Shown here piece after piece: positions 47,432 to 56,142 of a DNA stretch of 64,000 bases. Both the position numbers and the translations under genes were made by a program. Under the pieces are notes generated by a model. The model saw only the letters and a list, made by a program, of their open reading frames with translations. It ran no database searches and was not told the origin of the DNA. Positions within the stretch are counted from its first letter, which is position 1, and every line of letters starts with the position of its first letter. Source of the DNA: Denitromonas halophila. GTDB taxonomy: Bacteria > Pseudomonadota > Gammaproteobacteria > Burkholderiales > Rhodocyclaceae. Location: positions 124,001 through 188,000 of the forward strand of contig NZ_VMNK01000015.1 of NCBI RefSeq assembly GCF_007625155.1. The letters run 5' to 3'.

Positions 47432-48050
47432 TTTTTCTTGCCTGTCAAAAGCATCAATACGTCTTCAAGGGTTGCGTCCTGCTCTTCGTGTTGTGTTGGT
47501 GGTTTGCCGAGCATGTAGTCGGCAACTTGTGCCTTGCCGCCGAGTGCGTTGTTGATCATTGCTGCGAGCTGCGCGAAACCGTGGTGCATGTGTTGGTTCG
47601 GCGTCCCGTGCTTCTTGACGTAGGCGAACCATTGCAGCGCCTCGGGATACGTGAGCCGCTGCTTTGCCTCTTCGATGGTTCTGCCGCCGACGCCGTTTAG
47701 TACGAGTTCGCACCAAACTTCGTCGGCGGGTGTCAGTTTGGGAGGTCTGACCCGCCCGGTGTCCCGTTAGCCGTGTTGATCGCTTCGATCAGCTTTGTCG
47801 CTAGCGAAACATCAAGACGATAGGCGTCGTCATAACTGATCGGCTCTTGATCGGGGCCAAGCAGGATCGATGCGGCAATCATCTTCGCGGATCGGCTACG
47901 GTCATCTTGACCAGCGAGCAACGCCTCAACATCGCCGAAAGCGAGACGCTTAACGAAGACATCAAAGGAGTGGCCGCGCCAATGGACAGGTGATTTAACC
48001 GGCTCAGCGTGAATGAAGCCGCCCGCCTTTTTGAGTTCAGACAGGTTCAT
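47428..48050 (-). CDS. Tail assembly chaperone GT fusion by -1 frameshift
   Basis: Slippage at CCCAAAC (47742-47736) puts ribosomes into a frame that adds about 103 residues: PKLTPADEVWCELVLNG ... MLLTGKKK. That T frame has no usable start codon between its upstream TAA and the slippery site, and it ends in ATGA overlapping the tape measure start. The fusion is about 207 residues. This is the standard G/GT arrangement of siphophage tails. Efficiency is not known; no strong downstream stimulatory structure was identified by eye. Confidence 0.8.
47733..48050 (-). CDS. Tail assembly chaperone G (zero-frame product)
   Basis: 105 residues, between tail tube and tape measure genes, the conserved place of lambda G-like chaperones that coat the tape measure during assembly. 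It ends ...SDLPN with the stop directly after a CCCAAAC slippery heptamer, so a fraction of ribosomes should shift -1 into the T frame. Start ATG at 48050, two bases after the tail tube stop. Confidence 0.8.
   Translation of the reverse strand: MNLSELKKAGGFIHAEPVKSPVHWRGHSFDVFVKRLAFGDVEALLAGQDDRSRSAKMIAASILLGPDQEPISYDDAYRLDVSLATKLIEAINTANGTPGGSDLPN
47736..47742 (-). other. Programmed -1 frameshift slippery heptamer CCCAAAC
   Basis: Zero-frame reading CTC CCA AAC TGA; the -1 re-pairing gives CCC AAA CTG. It fits X XXY YYZ exactly and sits immediately before the zero-frame stop. Confidence 0.85.
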
Positions 48051-48052
48051 GG

Positions 48053-48526
48053 TTACGCCTTCGCGATCAGGGCCGGGAAGCCGGAAATCTGAACGCTAAT
48101 CGAAGAGCTGACAATGCTATTCAGGCTGAAGTCGAAGGGGCAATCTGCAACATAGCCCTGAAACTGAAGGAAGCTACGGGTCGTTGGCAGATCAAAAATC
48201 TCGTTGTTGACGCCGTCGAGCACTGCGGGGTCGGTGCCGTCAGACCAGCCAAGCGCCCATTCAAGAACGGTGCCCGAAACGAACAGCTCATGAAGCTTTT
48301 TGTGGCCCGTGTTCTTGGGGTCAAAGCGGATTTCAAAAGAGGCCGCGCCCGGTGCCATCAAGCCCGAATCGTACTCATGTGCGACCGAATCAAGATCGGT
48401 AGTTTCAATTTGGTCGCGAGAAGCGTTGATGCCAGAGATCGACGCGATCGCGCCGACTTTGATGACTTCGGGGGTTGCGCCCGGAGCGATGAAGAACAAA
48501 TGCGTGCCTTGCGTTTTTACGGTCAT
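48053..48526 (-). CDS. Phage tail tube (major tail) protein
   Basis: 157 residues with the tail-tube-like segment VIKVGAIASISGINASRDQIETTDLDSVAHEYDSGLMAPGAASFEIRFDP. Position between tail completion and chaperone genes supports the call. Polymerises around the tape measure to form the tail tube of a long non-contractile tail; no sheath gene is present. Confidence 0.8.
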   Translation of the reverse strand: MTVKTQGTHLFFIAPGATPEVIKVGAIASISGINASRDQIETTDLDSVAHEYDSGLMAPGAASFEIRFDPKNTGHKKLHELFVSGTVLEWALGWSDGTDPAVLDGVNNEIFDLPTTRSFLQFQGYVADCPFDFSLNSIVSSSISVQISGFPALIAKA

Positions 48527-48535
48527 GAATTACCT

Positions 48536-48901
48536 CTAGTTCGTGTAGATGAGAGAAGCGTTGAAAGTTGCGCGGTACAGCCCGGTTTCGCTGTCTTTGG
48601 TCTCGCCGCGCAATGCGGTTATGTATGCGTCGTTTTCGATAGCCCGGCGAACCGCTCTAGCGGTGTCCCGTGTGCTTTCTGGGCGGGTCGCCCATATGTC
48701 GATTTGAATGGTCACGTAGTCGTTTTCAGCAGCTTCGCCAAGCAGGTTGTCGGGTGTGCCCGATACGACTTGCCACGTTGCGTAGGGAAGGGCGGTTTGC
48801 TCGGTCGCTGAGCCAAATTCGTAGAACCGAACCGGTGCCGTTCCGAGTAGATCGGTCGCGTCGGTGCTAGCGCTGATCAGCGGAAAAATGGTTGTGTTCA
48901 T
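48536..48901 (-). CDS. Tail completion / terminator protein (DUF3168-like)
   Basis: 121 residues: IFPLISASTDATDLLGTAPVRFYEFG, LPYATWQVVSGTPDN, YVTIQIDIWATRPESTRDTARAVRRAIE. This is the pattern of DUF3168 tail terminators that cap the tail tube at the head-proximal end. Overlaps the preceding gene by 4 bp. Confidence 0.75.
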   Translation of the reverse strand: MNTTIFPLISASTDATDLLGTAPVRFYEFGSATEQTALPYATWQVVSGTPDNLLGEAAENDYVTIQIDIWATRPESTRDTARAVRRAIENDAYITALRGETKDSETGLYRATFNASLIYTN

Positions 48902-49293
48902 GCTCGGTCGAGCGCCTTCGACAATTCGGCGGTTACGGTGTTGAGCACCGCGCCTGCGTTTGTCTCAAGTGCTGGCAACATGAACGGCTGAGCCGGTTGG
49001 TGCTTGGTGCCAAATTCAACCATCCGCCAGTAATACGGCGTGCCGTCATTCTTTTTTGCCCCGCCACGGATGCCGACTCGCGCGTAAACAACGCCCGGCT
49101 TTACCTTGAAGCTCAAGGCAATATGTCTGCTCAGGTTGCCTGAGTCGGTCGGTGCGCGGTCTTTCGCGGCGTTCCGAACGATGCTCATCGCCTTACGCGT
49201 AGCAGTGCGGATCGCTTTTTTGGCGATCTTTTCTTCGACCTGGGCGATGCGTTTCAGCACATCGGAAAGTGACTTCGTGTCGAGTGTCAGCAT
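48898..49293 (-). CDS. HK97 gp10-like head-tail protein
   Basis: 131 residues. RTATRKAMSIVRNAAKDRAPTDSGNLSRHIA and WRMVEFGTKHQPAQPFMLPALE match the HK97 gp10/neck family. ATG at 49293 overlaps the stop of the head-closure gene by 7 bp. An in-frame start far upstream would overlap that gene fully and is rejected. Confidence 0.8.
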   Translation of the reverse strand: MLTLDTKSLSDVLKRIAQVEEKIAKKAIRTATRKAMSIVRNAAKDRAPTDSGNLSRHIALSFKVKPGVVYARVGIRGGAKKNDGTPYYWRMVEFGTKHQPAQPFMLPALETNAGAVLNTVTAELSKALDRA

Positions 49294-49625
49294 GTGACAC
49301 ACGCCATCGTTAGGTACTCTCGCCCGCTGTCTGCGTCGGGGAGAATGCCAAGAATGTTGTAGATCGAACCTGTCGCCGTGGTGATCCGCATCGCAGGGGA
49401 AAGCCCGGTGCGGTAACGGATGACGATTCGCGCAGAGACTTTCGACTGTGTCGCTTGTGCTGCGATGAACTCGCGAACCGACAGGGGCTCTATGGCTGCT
49501 GAAATGTTCTCGGCTACCGAAATCCACGTTGTGACGATTTCGCCCGTTGCGGGATTCTGGCCATGTACCGGTTGTTCAATGGTGATGCGGTGCCGGAGCT
49601 TGCCCGCGTTAAGCCCTTGGGTCAT
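49287..49625 (-). CDS. Phage head-tail adaptor / head closure protein
   Basis: 112 residues. LRHRITIEQPVHGQNPATGEIVTTWISVAENISAAIEPLSVREF matches the phage head-closure family (SPP1 gp16-like). Overlaps both neighbours, as usual in this module. Confidence 0.8.
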   Translation of the reverse strand: MTQGLNAGKLRHRITIEQPVHGQNPATGEIVTTWISVAENISAAIEPLSVREFIAAQATQSKVSARIVIRYRTGLSPAMRITTATGSIYNILGILPDADSGREYLTMACVTC

Positions 49626-49912
49626 GCGAGCGCGGGGCTTCTGAGCCGTTCTAAGATGATGCGTACGGTCGGGCTAAGGGGAGCCGCAGCACTGTTTCTG
49701 TTCTGGTAAAGCTCCCCAAGAATCAGCAGCGCCGCTGCGTCCATGACGTTGGCTCCATCGGCGGATGGGTTGCGCCATGCGACACCGTCGGCAAAGTCCA
49801 TGACGTAGTCCCTGACGATTCCCTCGGCCATGTTTATGAGCGTGTGAATCAAATCGTCTTCGTGGTCGTCATCGATGCGTAGATACATCTTTGCTTGGCT
49901 GATCGCGATCAT
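49622..49912 (-). CDS. Head-tail connector (gp6-like)
   Basis: 96 residues: AKMYLRIDDDHEDDLIHTLINMAEGIVRDYV and LILGELYQNRNS are typical of gp6-like/DUF3199-type connector proteins that bind below the portal. ATGA overlap with the portal gene. Confidence 0.8.
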   Translation of the reverse strand: MIAISQAKMYLRIDDDHEDDLIHTLINMAEGIVRDYVMDFADGVAWRNPSADGANVMDAAALLILGELYQNRNSAAAPLSPTVRIILERLRSPALA

Positions 49913-51138
49913 TGAGCGACCGCCGCGTCTTGTGTCGTGCTCGACAGTGGTACGTCTTGAAGCTGCCTAAGCACCTCGTCACCACCGGCGACGGGTGGAT
50001 ACCCTTCAATAGACCGAACTTCGTTGATGGTCATCCAGCGCGCGTTGATTGCACCTCCATGGGCGGCGTATCGCGACGTGGTGTCCATGCGCATTAGCTG
50101 CGATTCGTCAAACTCGGTGCGAATCGTCGGCGGGAGGTCGAGTCCATCATCCAGCGCTAGCTCCATGGCCTCGATGAGGTGCTGAAGAGCGTCGCAGTAG
50201 TAGGACAGGTTCATTTGCTCATTGCTGGTGTACGGAGCGGCCGGGCCAGCGCTGATCTTCCACGCTGGTACGTTGAACGCACGGCAGACGTCTTGGGCCG
50301 TGAAATTCAGTTGTTCAATCAGTTGCGAGTCGACGGCCGAGACGGTCATTGTTTCGTACTGAATTCCGTCGCCTAGAACAGCGGTCTTCCCGAAGTTCTG
50401 CCCGGTATAGTTCGCCTCCCAATGTGCTTTAAGACGCTGGGCGGTTTCGTTGCTGATCTGGCCGGGGGCGGTAAGAATTCCGCCCGGTTGCGAGCCGTTT
50501 TCGAAGAACTTGGCGCTGTTTCGTTGAATCGAAACCCCCTGCATGGCGGCAAGGCCAGCGGCGGTAAGTGGGGAAATTCCCACTAACGGATGATGTGGGG
50601 TGATGCCGCGATCATGAATAATCTCGCGGGCTGGCACCGTGACATCGGCGGCAATTCCGGCAATGTTGCTGCGCTTGATTTGGTAGAAAACCGCCCCATC
50701 GTCGGACACAAGAACCGTCACGGTCTGGGCGTCAAGAACGTGCAGGGCTTCAATTTTCCCCGCTGCGTTGCGCTGTTTCAGAATGTAGGCGTTGCCGCGA
50801 AACAGCTTGCTCAGTGCCCATGCGCTGAAGAACTGAAGGCGGTTCTGGTAGCGGTTTGGGCGACGAAGAAGGGCGCTGTACTCGTGTTCGGTTGCGGAAA
50901 AGTGCCTTCCGGCCTTTGCGCTGATGTCGATTGGCAGTTTGCCGATGTCGTTCGCGATCAGAGATGCACATGCGAACACCGCAGAGTGTGCAAGGGCGGT
51001 TTCGACTTCAATAGTCTCGCCACGCTGCCACGCGCCGGATGTTGCTTCTCTCAAGACCGGAAACCATCCGCCCGACCCGGTAGGAACCGGGCTCGGTGTT
51101 GCAGATTTGCGGGTGATTTCAAAACCGAAGACGTTCAT
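49909..51138 (-). CDS. Phage portal protein, HK97 family
   Basis: 409 residues. ALAHSAVFACASLIANDIGKLPIDI, PNRYQNRLQFFSAWALSKLFRGNAYI, and FNVPAWKISAGPAAPYTSNEQMNLSYYCDAL are portal hallmarks. Forms the dodecameric DNA gate at the capsid vertex. The gene lies downstream of the capsid gene, whereas HK97-like modules usually place portal before protease and capsid. Confidence 0.9.
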   Translation of the reverse strand: MNVFGFEITRKSATPSPVPTGSGGWFPVLREATSGAWQRGETIEVETALAHSAVFACASLIANDIGKLPIDISAKAGRHFSATEHEYSALLRRPNRYQNRLQFFSAWALSKLFRGNAYILKQRNAAGKIEALHVLDAQTVTVLVSDDGAVFYQIKRSNIAGIAADVTVPAREIIHDRGITPHHPLVGISPLTAAGLAAMQGVSIQRNSAKFFENGSQPGGILTAPGQISNETAQRLKAHWEANYTGQNFGKTAVLGDGIQYETMTVSAVDSQLIEQLNFTAQDVCRAFNVPAWKISAGPAAPYTSNEQMNLSYYCDALQHLIEAMELALDDGLDLPPTIRTEFDESQLMRMDTTSRYAAHGGAINARWMTINEVRSIEGYPPVAGGDEVLRQLQDVPLSSTTQDAAVAQ

Positions 51139-51156
51139 TTCTGACCTTGTATATGT

Positions 51157-51180
51157 GCCCCCACTCGCCCGAGTGGGGGC
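51157..51180 (-). other. Hairpin between capsid and portal genes
   Basis: 10-bp stem GCCCCCACTC / GAGTGGGGGC with a 4-nt loop in the 48-bp gap. No U-tract on the leftward transcript, so it may protect the abundant capsid mRNA 3' end or attenuate downstream expression. Confidence 0.5.
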
Positions 51181-51186
51181 GTTCGC

Positions 51187-52980
51187 TTAGGCGTACTTGG
51201 TCGCGGAAATAACCACAACGGCGCTCGGACGACGGCGAGTCCAGGTCACACCGCGAATAGCTTTGATCGCGACGGACCCCGTCTGCCACAAGCTCACGAG
51301 TTGAGACGGTGTCGGAGTGGTGCTGTCGTTGGTCGGCGCGGTGTCGAACTCAAGCGAGGCTTCACGAGACGCGTCAATTGCAAGACCGCCTTCGGCAACG
51401 AGAATGTCGTTTTGAACTGCAAGCACGACGTCATACCCGTTGATTGCGTCACCCGGAACGTTTGTAGAGGTCACGACTGGCAGACCTTCGAAGGTGCCGC
51501 CCGACATGCCCACACCGTCGAACTCTTTTTGTCCGTTGGCATTGCGCATCATGGACAGGCTGAGTGCTGTACTCGGATTCATGATCCAGACGCCTGTCGC
51601 TAGCGGATGATTCGCGGCAATGAATTTCTTGTACGCGCTGGTCACGTCTGCACGGACTGCGTCTGCATCGGTGCCAGATGCAGCAGTGGCGTCAGCCCCG
51701 TTTGTGATCGCCGCCGGTTTTACTCCCGTGATGCCGGCGTTTGCCGGATCAATGAATGCGAGGTCCACGGCTTGGACCACAGTAGCCAACAGGTCGTCAC
51801 GTACAAGCGCTTCAGCGGCGGGCTCAGAGCGTCGCAACAGGTCTTCGGTGAAGACAGCGATAGCACCGACTTTGTGCGAGCCAATTTCCAAATCGCCAAA
51901 TGCAGCGTTTGTCAGGGGGGCGGGCTTGCCTTCACCGATCCAACTTGCACTAGTGCCGCTGGTCGCTTTTGGCAGGCGGATGTTCTGCGGAACCTGTCGG
52001 GGCGTCAGCTTTCCGAGAATGGTCTCGGGGCGAAGCAACTCGATAAATTCGTTTGCCATCAACTGCGGTTCTACGAGTACCGAAAAATCGGCGGATGTGG
52101 TCGATCCTGCTGCGATAGCCGCTTTCAGAACGGTTTCGACCCGATTGCCGTATTGCAGTCCCTTGGCAATTTCGACCGCTTGCATCGGGTTGCCACGCGA
52201 AAGAGCGAGTGCTTTGGTGAACCGGACAAAGTCGGTGCCCTTCGGGGTGTTGTCGCCAACTGTGATGTATGGGGTTCGGGCGACTGGTTTTGCGTCTTTT
52301 GCTTGTCGCGCTTCAGCAGATTTCAGACGATCAATATGCTGATCAATCGTGGTGATTTCCACTTCAGCGGACTTGTACTGTGCGTCTTCGTCTCCCGAAA
52401 GCGTGACGCCTTTTGTAATGAGCGAGTCCATGCTGGCCAGAAGTTCGGTTTTTTTTGCGTGGAACTGCTGAATTTGATCAGCGATAGTCATAGATTGAAT
52501 TACCTTTCCTTGGTGTGATGGTGTGGATTTAACTACTTTAATTTCCGCGTCGATGTTTGATGGAACGGTAACCGCAGAAAGTTCAAGCCAGTTCCATTTT
52601 TTAAAACACAAGCCGCCCTCAATTGGCGATGCTTCAATCGGTCGAAATCCGACACTAAATCCAGTGACAAGACCTGATTTGATCATCTGCCAAATTTCGG
52701 AAATTTTCGTGGTGGCATCTTTTGCAACTTTCGCGACGATTTCGATTCCAGTGCTTGTTACCGTTGCTTCTATGACGTGCCCAATCGGTTGATTCTGATC
52801 GTGGTTGAATAGGAGCGGAATAGGAAGATTGAAAGATGCGCCTTCAGGAAGAATGATGTCACCGTCGCGATCCGGCTTTGGGGTTGTCGCGATACCGAAG
52901 ATTAGCCCGCGCTCTTCGTCAATTGATTTGACGATTAGCGTTGAATTGGCGTTCTTCTTTGAATTTTCATTTAAGTTCAT
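51187..52980 (-). CDS. Fused prohead protease and major capsid protein
   Basis: 597 residues from ATG at 52980 (an open frame extends to a GTG at 53061). Residues ~10-165 are an HK97-type S78 prohead protease: H60 in LLFNHDQNQPIGH and S109 in SGLVTGFSVGF. Residues ~180-240 are a charged delta-domain-like helix (IADQIQQFHAKKTELLASMD). Residues ~250-597 are an HK97-fold capsid (GSTTSADFSVLVEPQLMANEFIELLRPETILGKL; AIAVFTEDLLRRSEPAAEALVRDDL). One polypeptide thus carries protease, scaffold and shell, implying self-cleavage during maturation. Confidence 0.85.
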   Translation of the reverse strand: MNLNENSKKNANSTLIVKSIDEERGLIFGIATTPKPDRDGDIILPEGASFNLPIPLLFNHDQNQPIGHVIEATVTSTGIEIVAKVAKDATTKISEIWQMIKSGLVTGFSVGFRPIEASPIEGGLCFKKWNWLELSAVTVPSNIDAEIKVVKSTPSHQGKVIQSMTIADQIQQFHAKKTELLASMDSLITKGVTLSGDEDAQYKSAEVEITTIDQHIDRLKSAEARQAKDAKPVARTPYITVGDNTPKGTDFVRFTKALALSRGNPMQAVEIAKGLQYGNRVETVLKAAIAAGSTTSADFSVLVEPQLMANEFIELLRPETILGKLTPRQVPQNIRLPKATSGTSASWIGEGKPAPLTNAAFGDLEIGSHKVGAIAVFTEDLLRRSEPAAEALVRDDLLATVVQAVDLAFIDPANAGITGVKPAAITNGADATAASGTDADAVRADVTSAYKKFIAANHPLATGVWIMNPSTALSLSMMRNANGQKEFDGVGMSGGTFEGLPVVTSTNVPGDAINGYDVVLAVQNDILVAEGGLAIDASREASLEFDTAPTNDSTTPTPSQLVSLWQTGSVAIKAIRGVTWTRRRPSAVVVISATKYA

Positions 52981-53070
52981 GTTGAATACAATATCATTTG
53001 AGCCGCTTTGACTAAATACGCCAATTAGCCCCTTGTAACCACTTATCCCACCGGATTCCACCGCTACGAA

Positions 53071-54582
53071 TTAAATGAAGAACATCTGAAATTCTGGCTG
53101 CTCAGAAGGTGGTTGAGTCATTAGGGCTGCGCCAAAAGACATAGCAAGTGCAACCATTCCGTCAATGCGAGCGGTTGCCTTTGATTTGTCGAGCTTGCGA
53201 TTTCCGCTAGGGTCTTTTGTGACTACTGCGCCGCCTGCACACATCGTCAGAACGGGATGCCCTCCATGGATAATTCGCTCGTTTAGGAATTCCGCTTCGA
53301 GGGCGTCTAGGGCGGGGCTCATGTCCTTGAACCCTTGCCCGTGCGGTACAAGCGGCAGCGCAAGTCCGAGACCGTCGAACTCTTTCTTTAGAACGTCCAT
53401 TCGCCATCGATCGAACGCGATTGATTTGACGTCTAGTCCGTCGAGGATTTCGGCAATGTCGGTAGCGACTACCTCATAGTCGACGGTGGCCCCCGGAGTG
53501 GTCCGTAGAAAGCCCTGGTCGCGCCAGACGTCGTATGGTTGTCGATCCCGTCTAGCACGGTCCATGAGCCCTTTGGCGGGCGTCCAGAAGTGCGGTTGAA
53601 CGTGCCAGATGTTGTCCCGCTTCCCGATCAAAACCAGTGCGGTTAGGTCGGTACGTGCTGATAGGTCAAGCCCTCCGAATACTTCGAGGCCATATAGGGT
53701 GGCGGGGACTTTCGCGCACCGCTCCCACACGCTTCGGCTCATGAACGGCGAGACCGTAGATACGCGTTGGTTCAGCGAAAGATTGCGGAACGTGTTTTCG
53801 ACGCTCGGCATTCGCGCTGCTTCCCCCGACTGTTGTTGAAGGTCTTTCAGGCTGCGGAAAACTCCGAGCGCGGGGTTTGCAGCTTTCCATGCCTTGCGGT
53901 CATCAAGCGTTGCGTCGATTGGTGCTGCGTATACATGGCTGACGATGTGGGGGGCGCCGGACGCTTCTGCATCGTCGAGCCATATAGAGAAGAGGTCTGA
54001 GTCATTCGCTGCCTGCGTGCTGATGGCGATCAGCAGCGGCGCGTCGTGTGCGCCCTGTGCGGTGGTGATAGCGTCAATGAAGTCACTTCGTGGCCCTCGG
54101 ACCTGGCCCACCTCGTCGAGAATCGCTAGCACGGGCGAAAGGCCGTGTGCGGTTTTGCCTTCAGCCGCAAGCGCCTTGTATTCGGTTCCCATCGGGAGGC
54201 CGAAGAGTTCTTTTCGGCTATCGACAACCCGCACCACGTCGCCGAGCTTTGGGTTGAGCTGAACCATCTTCGCTGCGAGCTTGAAGACGATGGATGCCTG
54301 CTCGCGTGACATTGCACCGCTGACAATTTGGGTGTTTTGTCGTGCTTCAGGGCCAACGAGATGAACAAGAACCAGCGCCGCAATTAACGCTGTTTTACCG
54401 TTCTTCCGTGCGATGGAAAGGAATGCTTTCCGAGTGCCATGCTTGTTGTTGTAGACAGCCCTGATGAACTTTTTCTGGAAGCCAGCAAGTTTCATCGGCC
54501 TACCGACATGAACGCCCTCAGGGGCTCGGCAGAACGATTCTATAAACCGGATGACCTTTGCTGCCCGCGTTGCTTTTGCCAC
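53071..54582 (-). CDS. terL: Phage terminase large subunit
   Basis: 503 residues. N-terminal packaging ATPase: Walker A-like SIARKNGKTAL (58-64), Walker B VLAILDEVG (D156-E157). C-terminal RNase H-like nuclease with Asp-containing strands (VFGGLDLSARTDLTALVLIG, VKSIAFDRWRMDVLKKEF). HK97/Terminase_1 family. Begins right after the small-subunit stop. Confidence 0.9.
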   Translation of the reverse strand: MAKATRAAKVIRFIESFCRAPEGVHVGRPMKLAGFQKKFIRAVYNNKHGTRKAFLSIARKNGKTALIAALVLVHLVGPEARQNTQIVSGAMSREQASIVFKLAAKMVQLNPKLGDVVRVVDSRKELFGLPMGTEYKALAAEGKTAHGLSPVLAILDEVGQVRGPRSDFIDAITTAQGAHDAPLLIAISTQAANDSDLFSIWLDDAEASGAPHIVSHVYAAPIDATLDDRKAWKAANPALGVFRSLKDLQQQSGEAARMPSVENTFRNLSLNQRVSTVSPFMSRSVWERCAKVPATLYGLEVFGGLDLSARTDLTALVLIGKRDNIWHVQPHFWTPAKGLMDRARRDRQPYDVWRDQGFLRTTPGATVDYEVVATDIAEILDGLDVKSIAFDRWRMDVLKKEFDGLGLALPLVPHGQGFKDMSPALDALEAEFLNERIIHGGHPVLTMCAGGAVVTKDPSGNRKLDKSKATARIDGMVALAMSFGAALMTQPPSEQPEFQMFFI

Positions 54583-55056
54583 CTAACGGACAGCCCGTAC
54601 CGGCTTAGCAATCAGTTCATCATCGGCGTCTTCGATTGCAGATGCGATGCTGCGAGCGGTCGAGTTCTTATCAACTTGGTGCTCAGCGCGCCCATTTGTC
54701 GCGATGCTGTGAATCTGTAGCGCCCGGCACGTTCGGGTGACTCGTGCGGTGATGTCGTCAATTAGGACAAGCGCGGGGTGGGTCTTGTGGCCGCCTTTGG
54801 GCGTTTCAAGAATTGGTGACTGCCTCTGCATCAGCCGCCGAAGCCGTTCAAGCTCGGCGTAGTCTTCCGCTAGGTTCGTCGCGTGAAAAAGATCGCTGTC
54901 GGTCCATGCTTCACGCCGTTTGCTATTGATGATGACCGGCCAGTATTTCTCGGCACGCTCGCTTAATGGAAATGCCGAAGACGGCAGGGCTTGCGACGCA
55001 TTCGCGGCGGATTCTCTCGCGAACTTGGTTCCGTCTGATCTGGGCGCTCGTGCCAT
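54583..55056 (-). CDS. terS: Phage terminase small subunit
   Basis: 157 residues from ATG at 55056 (in-frame alternative at 55077). Central helical segment FPLSERAEKYWPVIINSKRREAWTDSDLFHATNLAEDYAELERLRRLM, with a basic N-terminus (MARAPRSDGTKF). Position directly before terL supports DNA recognition for packaging. Confidence 0.7.
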   Translation of the reverse strand: MARAPRSDGTKFARESAANASQALPSSAFPLSERAEKYWPVIINSKRREAWTDSDLFHATNLAEDYAELERLRRLMQRQSPILETPKGGHKTHPALVLIDDITARVTRTCRALQIHSIATNGRAEHQVDKNSTARSIASAIEDADDELIAKPVRAVR

Positions 55057-55170
55057 CAGATACGCCCTGATTCGCATCGCAAAAAATACCGTTTGCGAAA
55101 AATTGAAGGGGAGAGTGCGTTGTTCAGATGCGCGGGTAGTTGATCATTTGCCTGCCCCCCGGTATGCGTC

Positions 55171-55734
55171 TCAGTCATGGGGAGCACCGAAGTATTTCGA
55201 CGCCGTGCCGTAGTGCTCTATGTGAGCCTGTCGGTGTGCGGCATGAGCGTCATCAATGGTCTTGAAGCATCCGAGCCGTTGGGTGTGCGTTGATGTACCG
55301 GTCGGAAGCGTAATGCGGGCGAGGTACGTACTCGATGAGGTGATGCTTACGCCTTCTGGTAAGTGTTCGTCGGCGCAATATTCCGCCTCTGTGTAGTCGG
55401 GGTGAAACTCGGAGTTGGAGCCGTGATGGTCGAGGTGAGCCTGTCGATACGCGGCATGAGCTTCGCGGGGAGTTTTGAACTGACCGAGGTGCTTTGTTCC
55501 GAACGTGGCGATCCATAGATGGTTGTCGGTCTCGTCATCCAGCTCGGCAGACATCTTCACGCCCTGCAATGACGCGTGGTGCTGTGCGTGCATTGAAGTG
55601 GTCGCGTACATGCGAAGGCGAAGAATGCGCGCCTGATCAGATAGACCAAGTCTAATCAACTCCGTGTTTAACAGCTCAAGCTCTCTCGCTAGTGCAAGAA
55701 GTTTTCTATTCGGTACGTACTCCCGGCTATTCAT
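55171..55734 (-). CDS. Tandem AP2-like DNA-binding protein
   Basis: 187 residues. Two repeats resemble AP2/ERF DNA-binding domains: about 84-125 (HLWIATFGTKHLGQFKTPREAHAAYRQAHLDHHG) and about 140-183 (LARITLPTGTSTHTQRLGCFKTIDDAHAAHRQAHIEHYG). In bacteria AP2 domains often accompany HNH homing nucleases; here they are on a separate protein whose start overlaps the HNH stop by 8 bp. N-terminal helix region is unassigned. The start at 55734 is set by this overlap. Confidence 0.6.
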   Translation of the reverse strand: MNSREYVPNRKLLALARELELLNTELIRLGLSDQARILRLRMYATTSMHAQHHASLQGVKMSAELDDETDNHLWIATFGTKHLGQFKTPREAHAAYRQAHLDHHGSNSEFHPDYTEAEYCADEHLPEGVSITSSSTYLARITLPTGTSTHTQRLGCFKTIDDAHAAHRQAHIEHYGTASKYFGAPHD

Positions 55735-56023
55735 AGCGGTTCCAGTGATGGTTGGGGTCAAACGGAATACCGCTTGAGTCGCCGCCGCAAAGAACGCCGG
55801 ATTTTTCGAATCGTTGTTTAACCGCGTCGTGACAAGTCTTACAGAGTGATTGAAGGTTTTTCGTGTCAAAGAAGAGTGATTTGTCGCCACGATGCGGAAT
55901 GATGTGATCAACAACCGTTGCGGGAATTATTCGGCCTTGTTGATCGCAGTAGACGCAGAAAGGGAAGGCGCGCAATTGAGCCTTCCTAATCTCTTTCCAC
56001 TTTGATTTGTTATATAGAGCCAT
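55727..56023 (-). CDS. HNH endonuclease
   Basis: 98 residues: zinc knuckle FCVYCDQ, catalytic VVDHIIPHRGDKSLFFDTKNLQSLC, KTCHDAVKQRF. Small HNH proteins adjacent to terS/terL support terminase cleavage in HK97-like phages and are part of cfPICI packaging modules; a homing-type role is the alternative. Confidence 0.85.
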   Translation of the reverse strand: MALYNKSKWKEIRKAQLRAFPFCVYCDQQGRIIPATVVDHIIPHRGDKSLFFDTKNLQSLCKTCHDAVKQRFEKSGVLCGGDSSGIPFDPNHHWNRYE

Positions 56024-56142
56024 TTCCTTATTCCATTACTTGATGAAAGCATTATGCGCCGAGTTTTCGGATATTTAATGCGAGCAATGGAATACGGGGC
56101 GAAAAAACGTTATAAGATGTTCTGCCTTGCCCCGTAGTTGGT

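Noticed and set aside
47465-47716. 83-codon Arg-rich frame in the T region
   Set aside because: It is the +1 alternative of the T frame; the -1 frame reached from CCCAAAC has the protein-like composition and the coupled stop.
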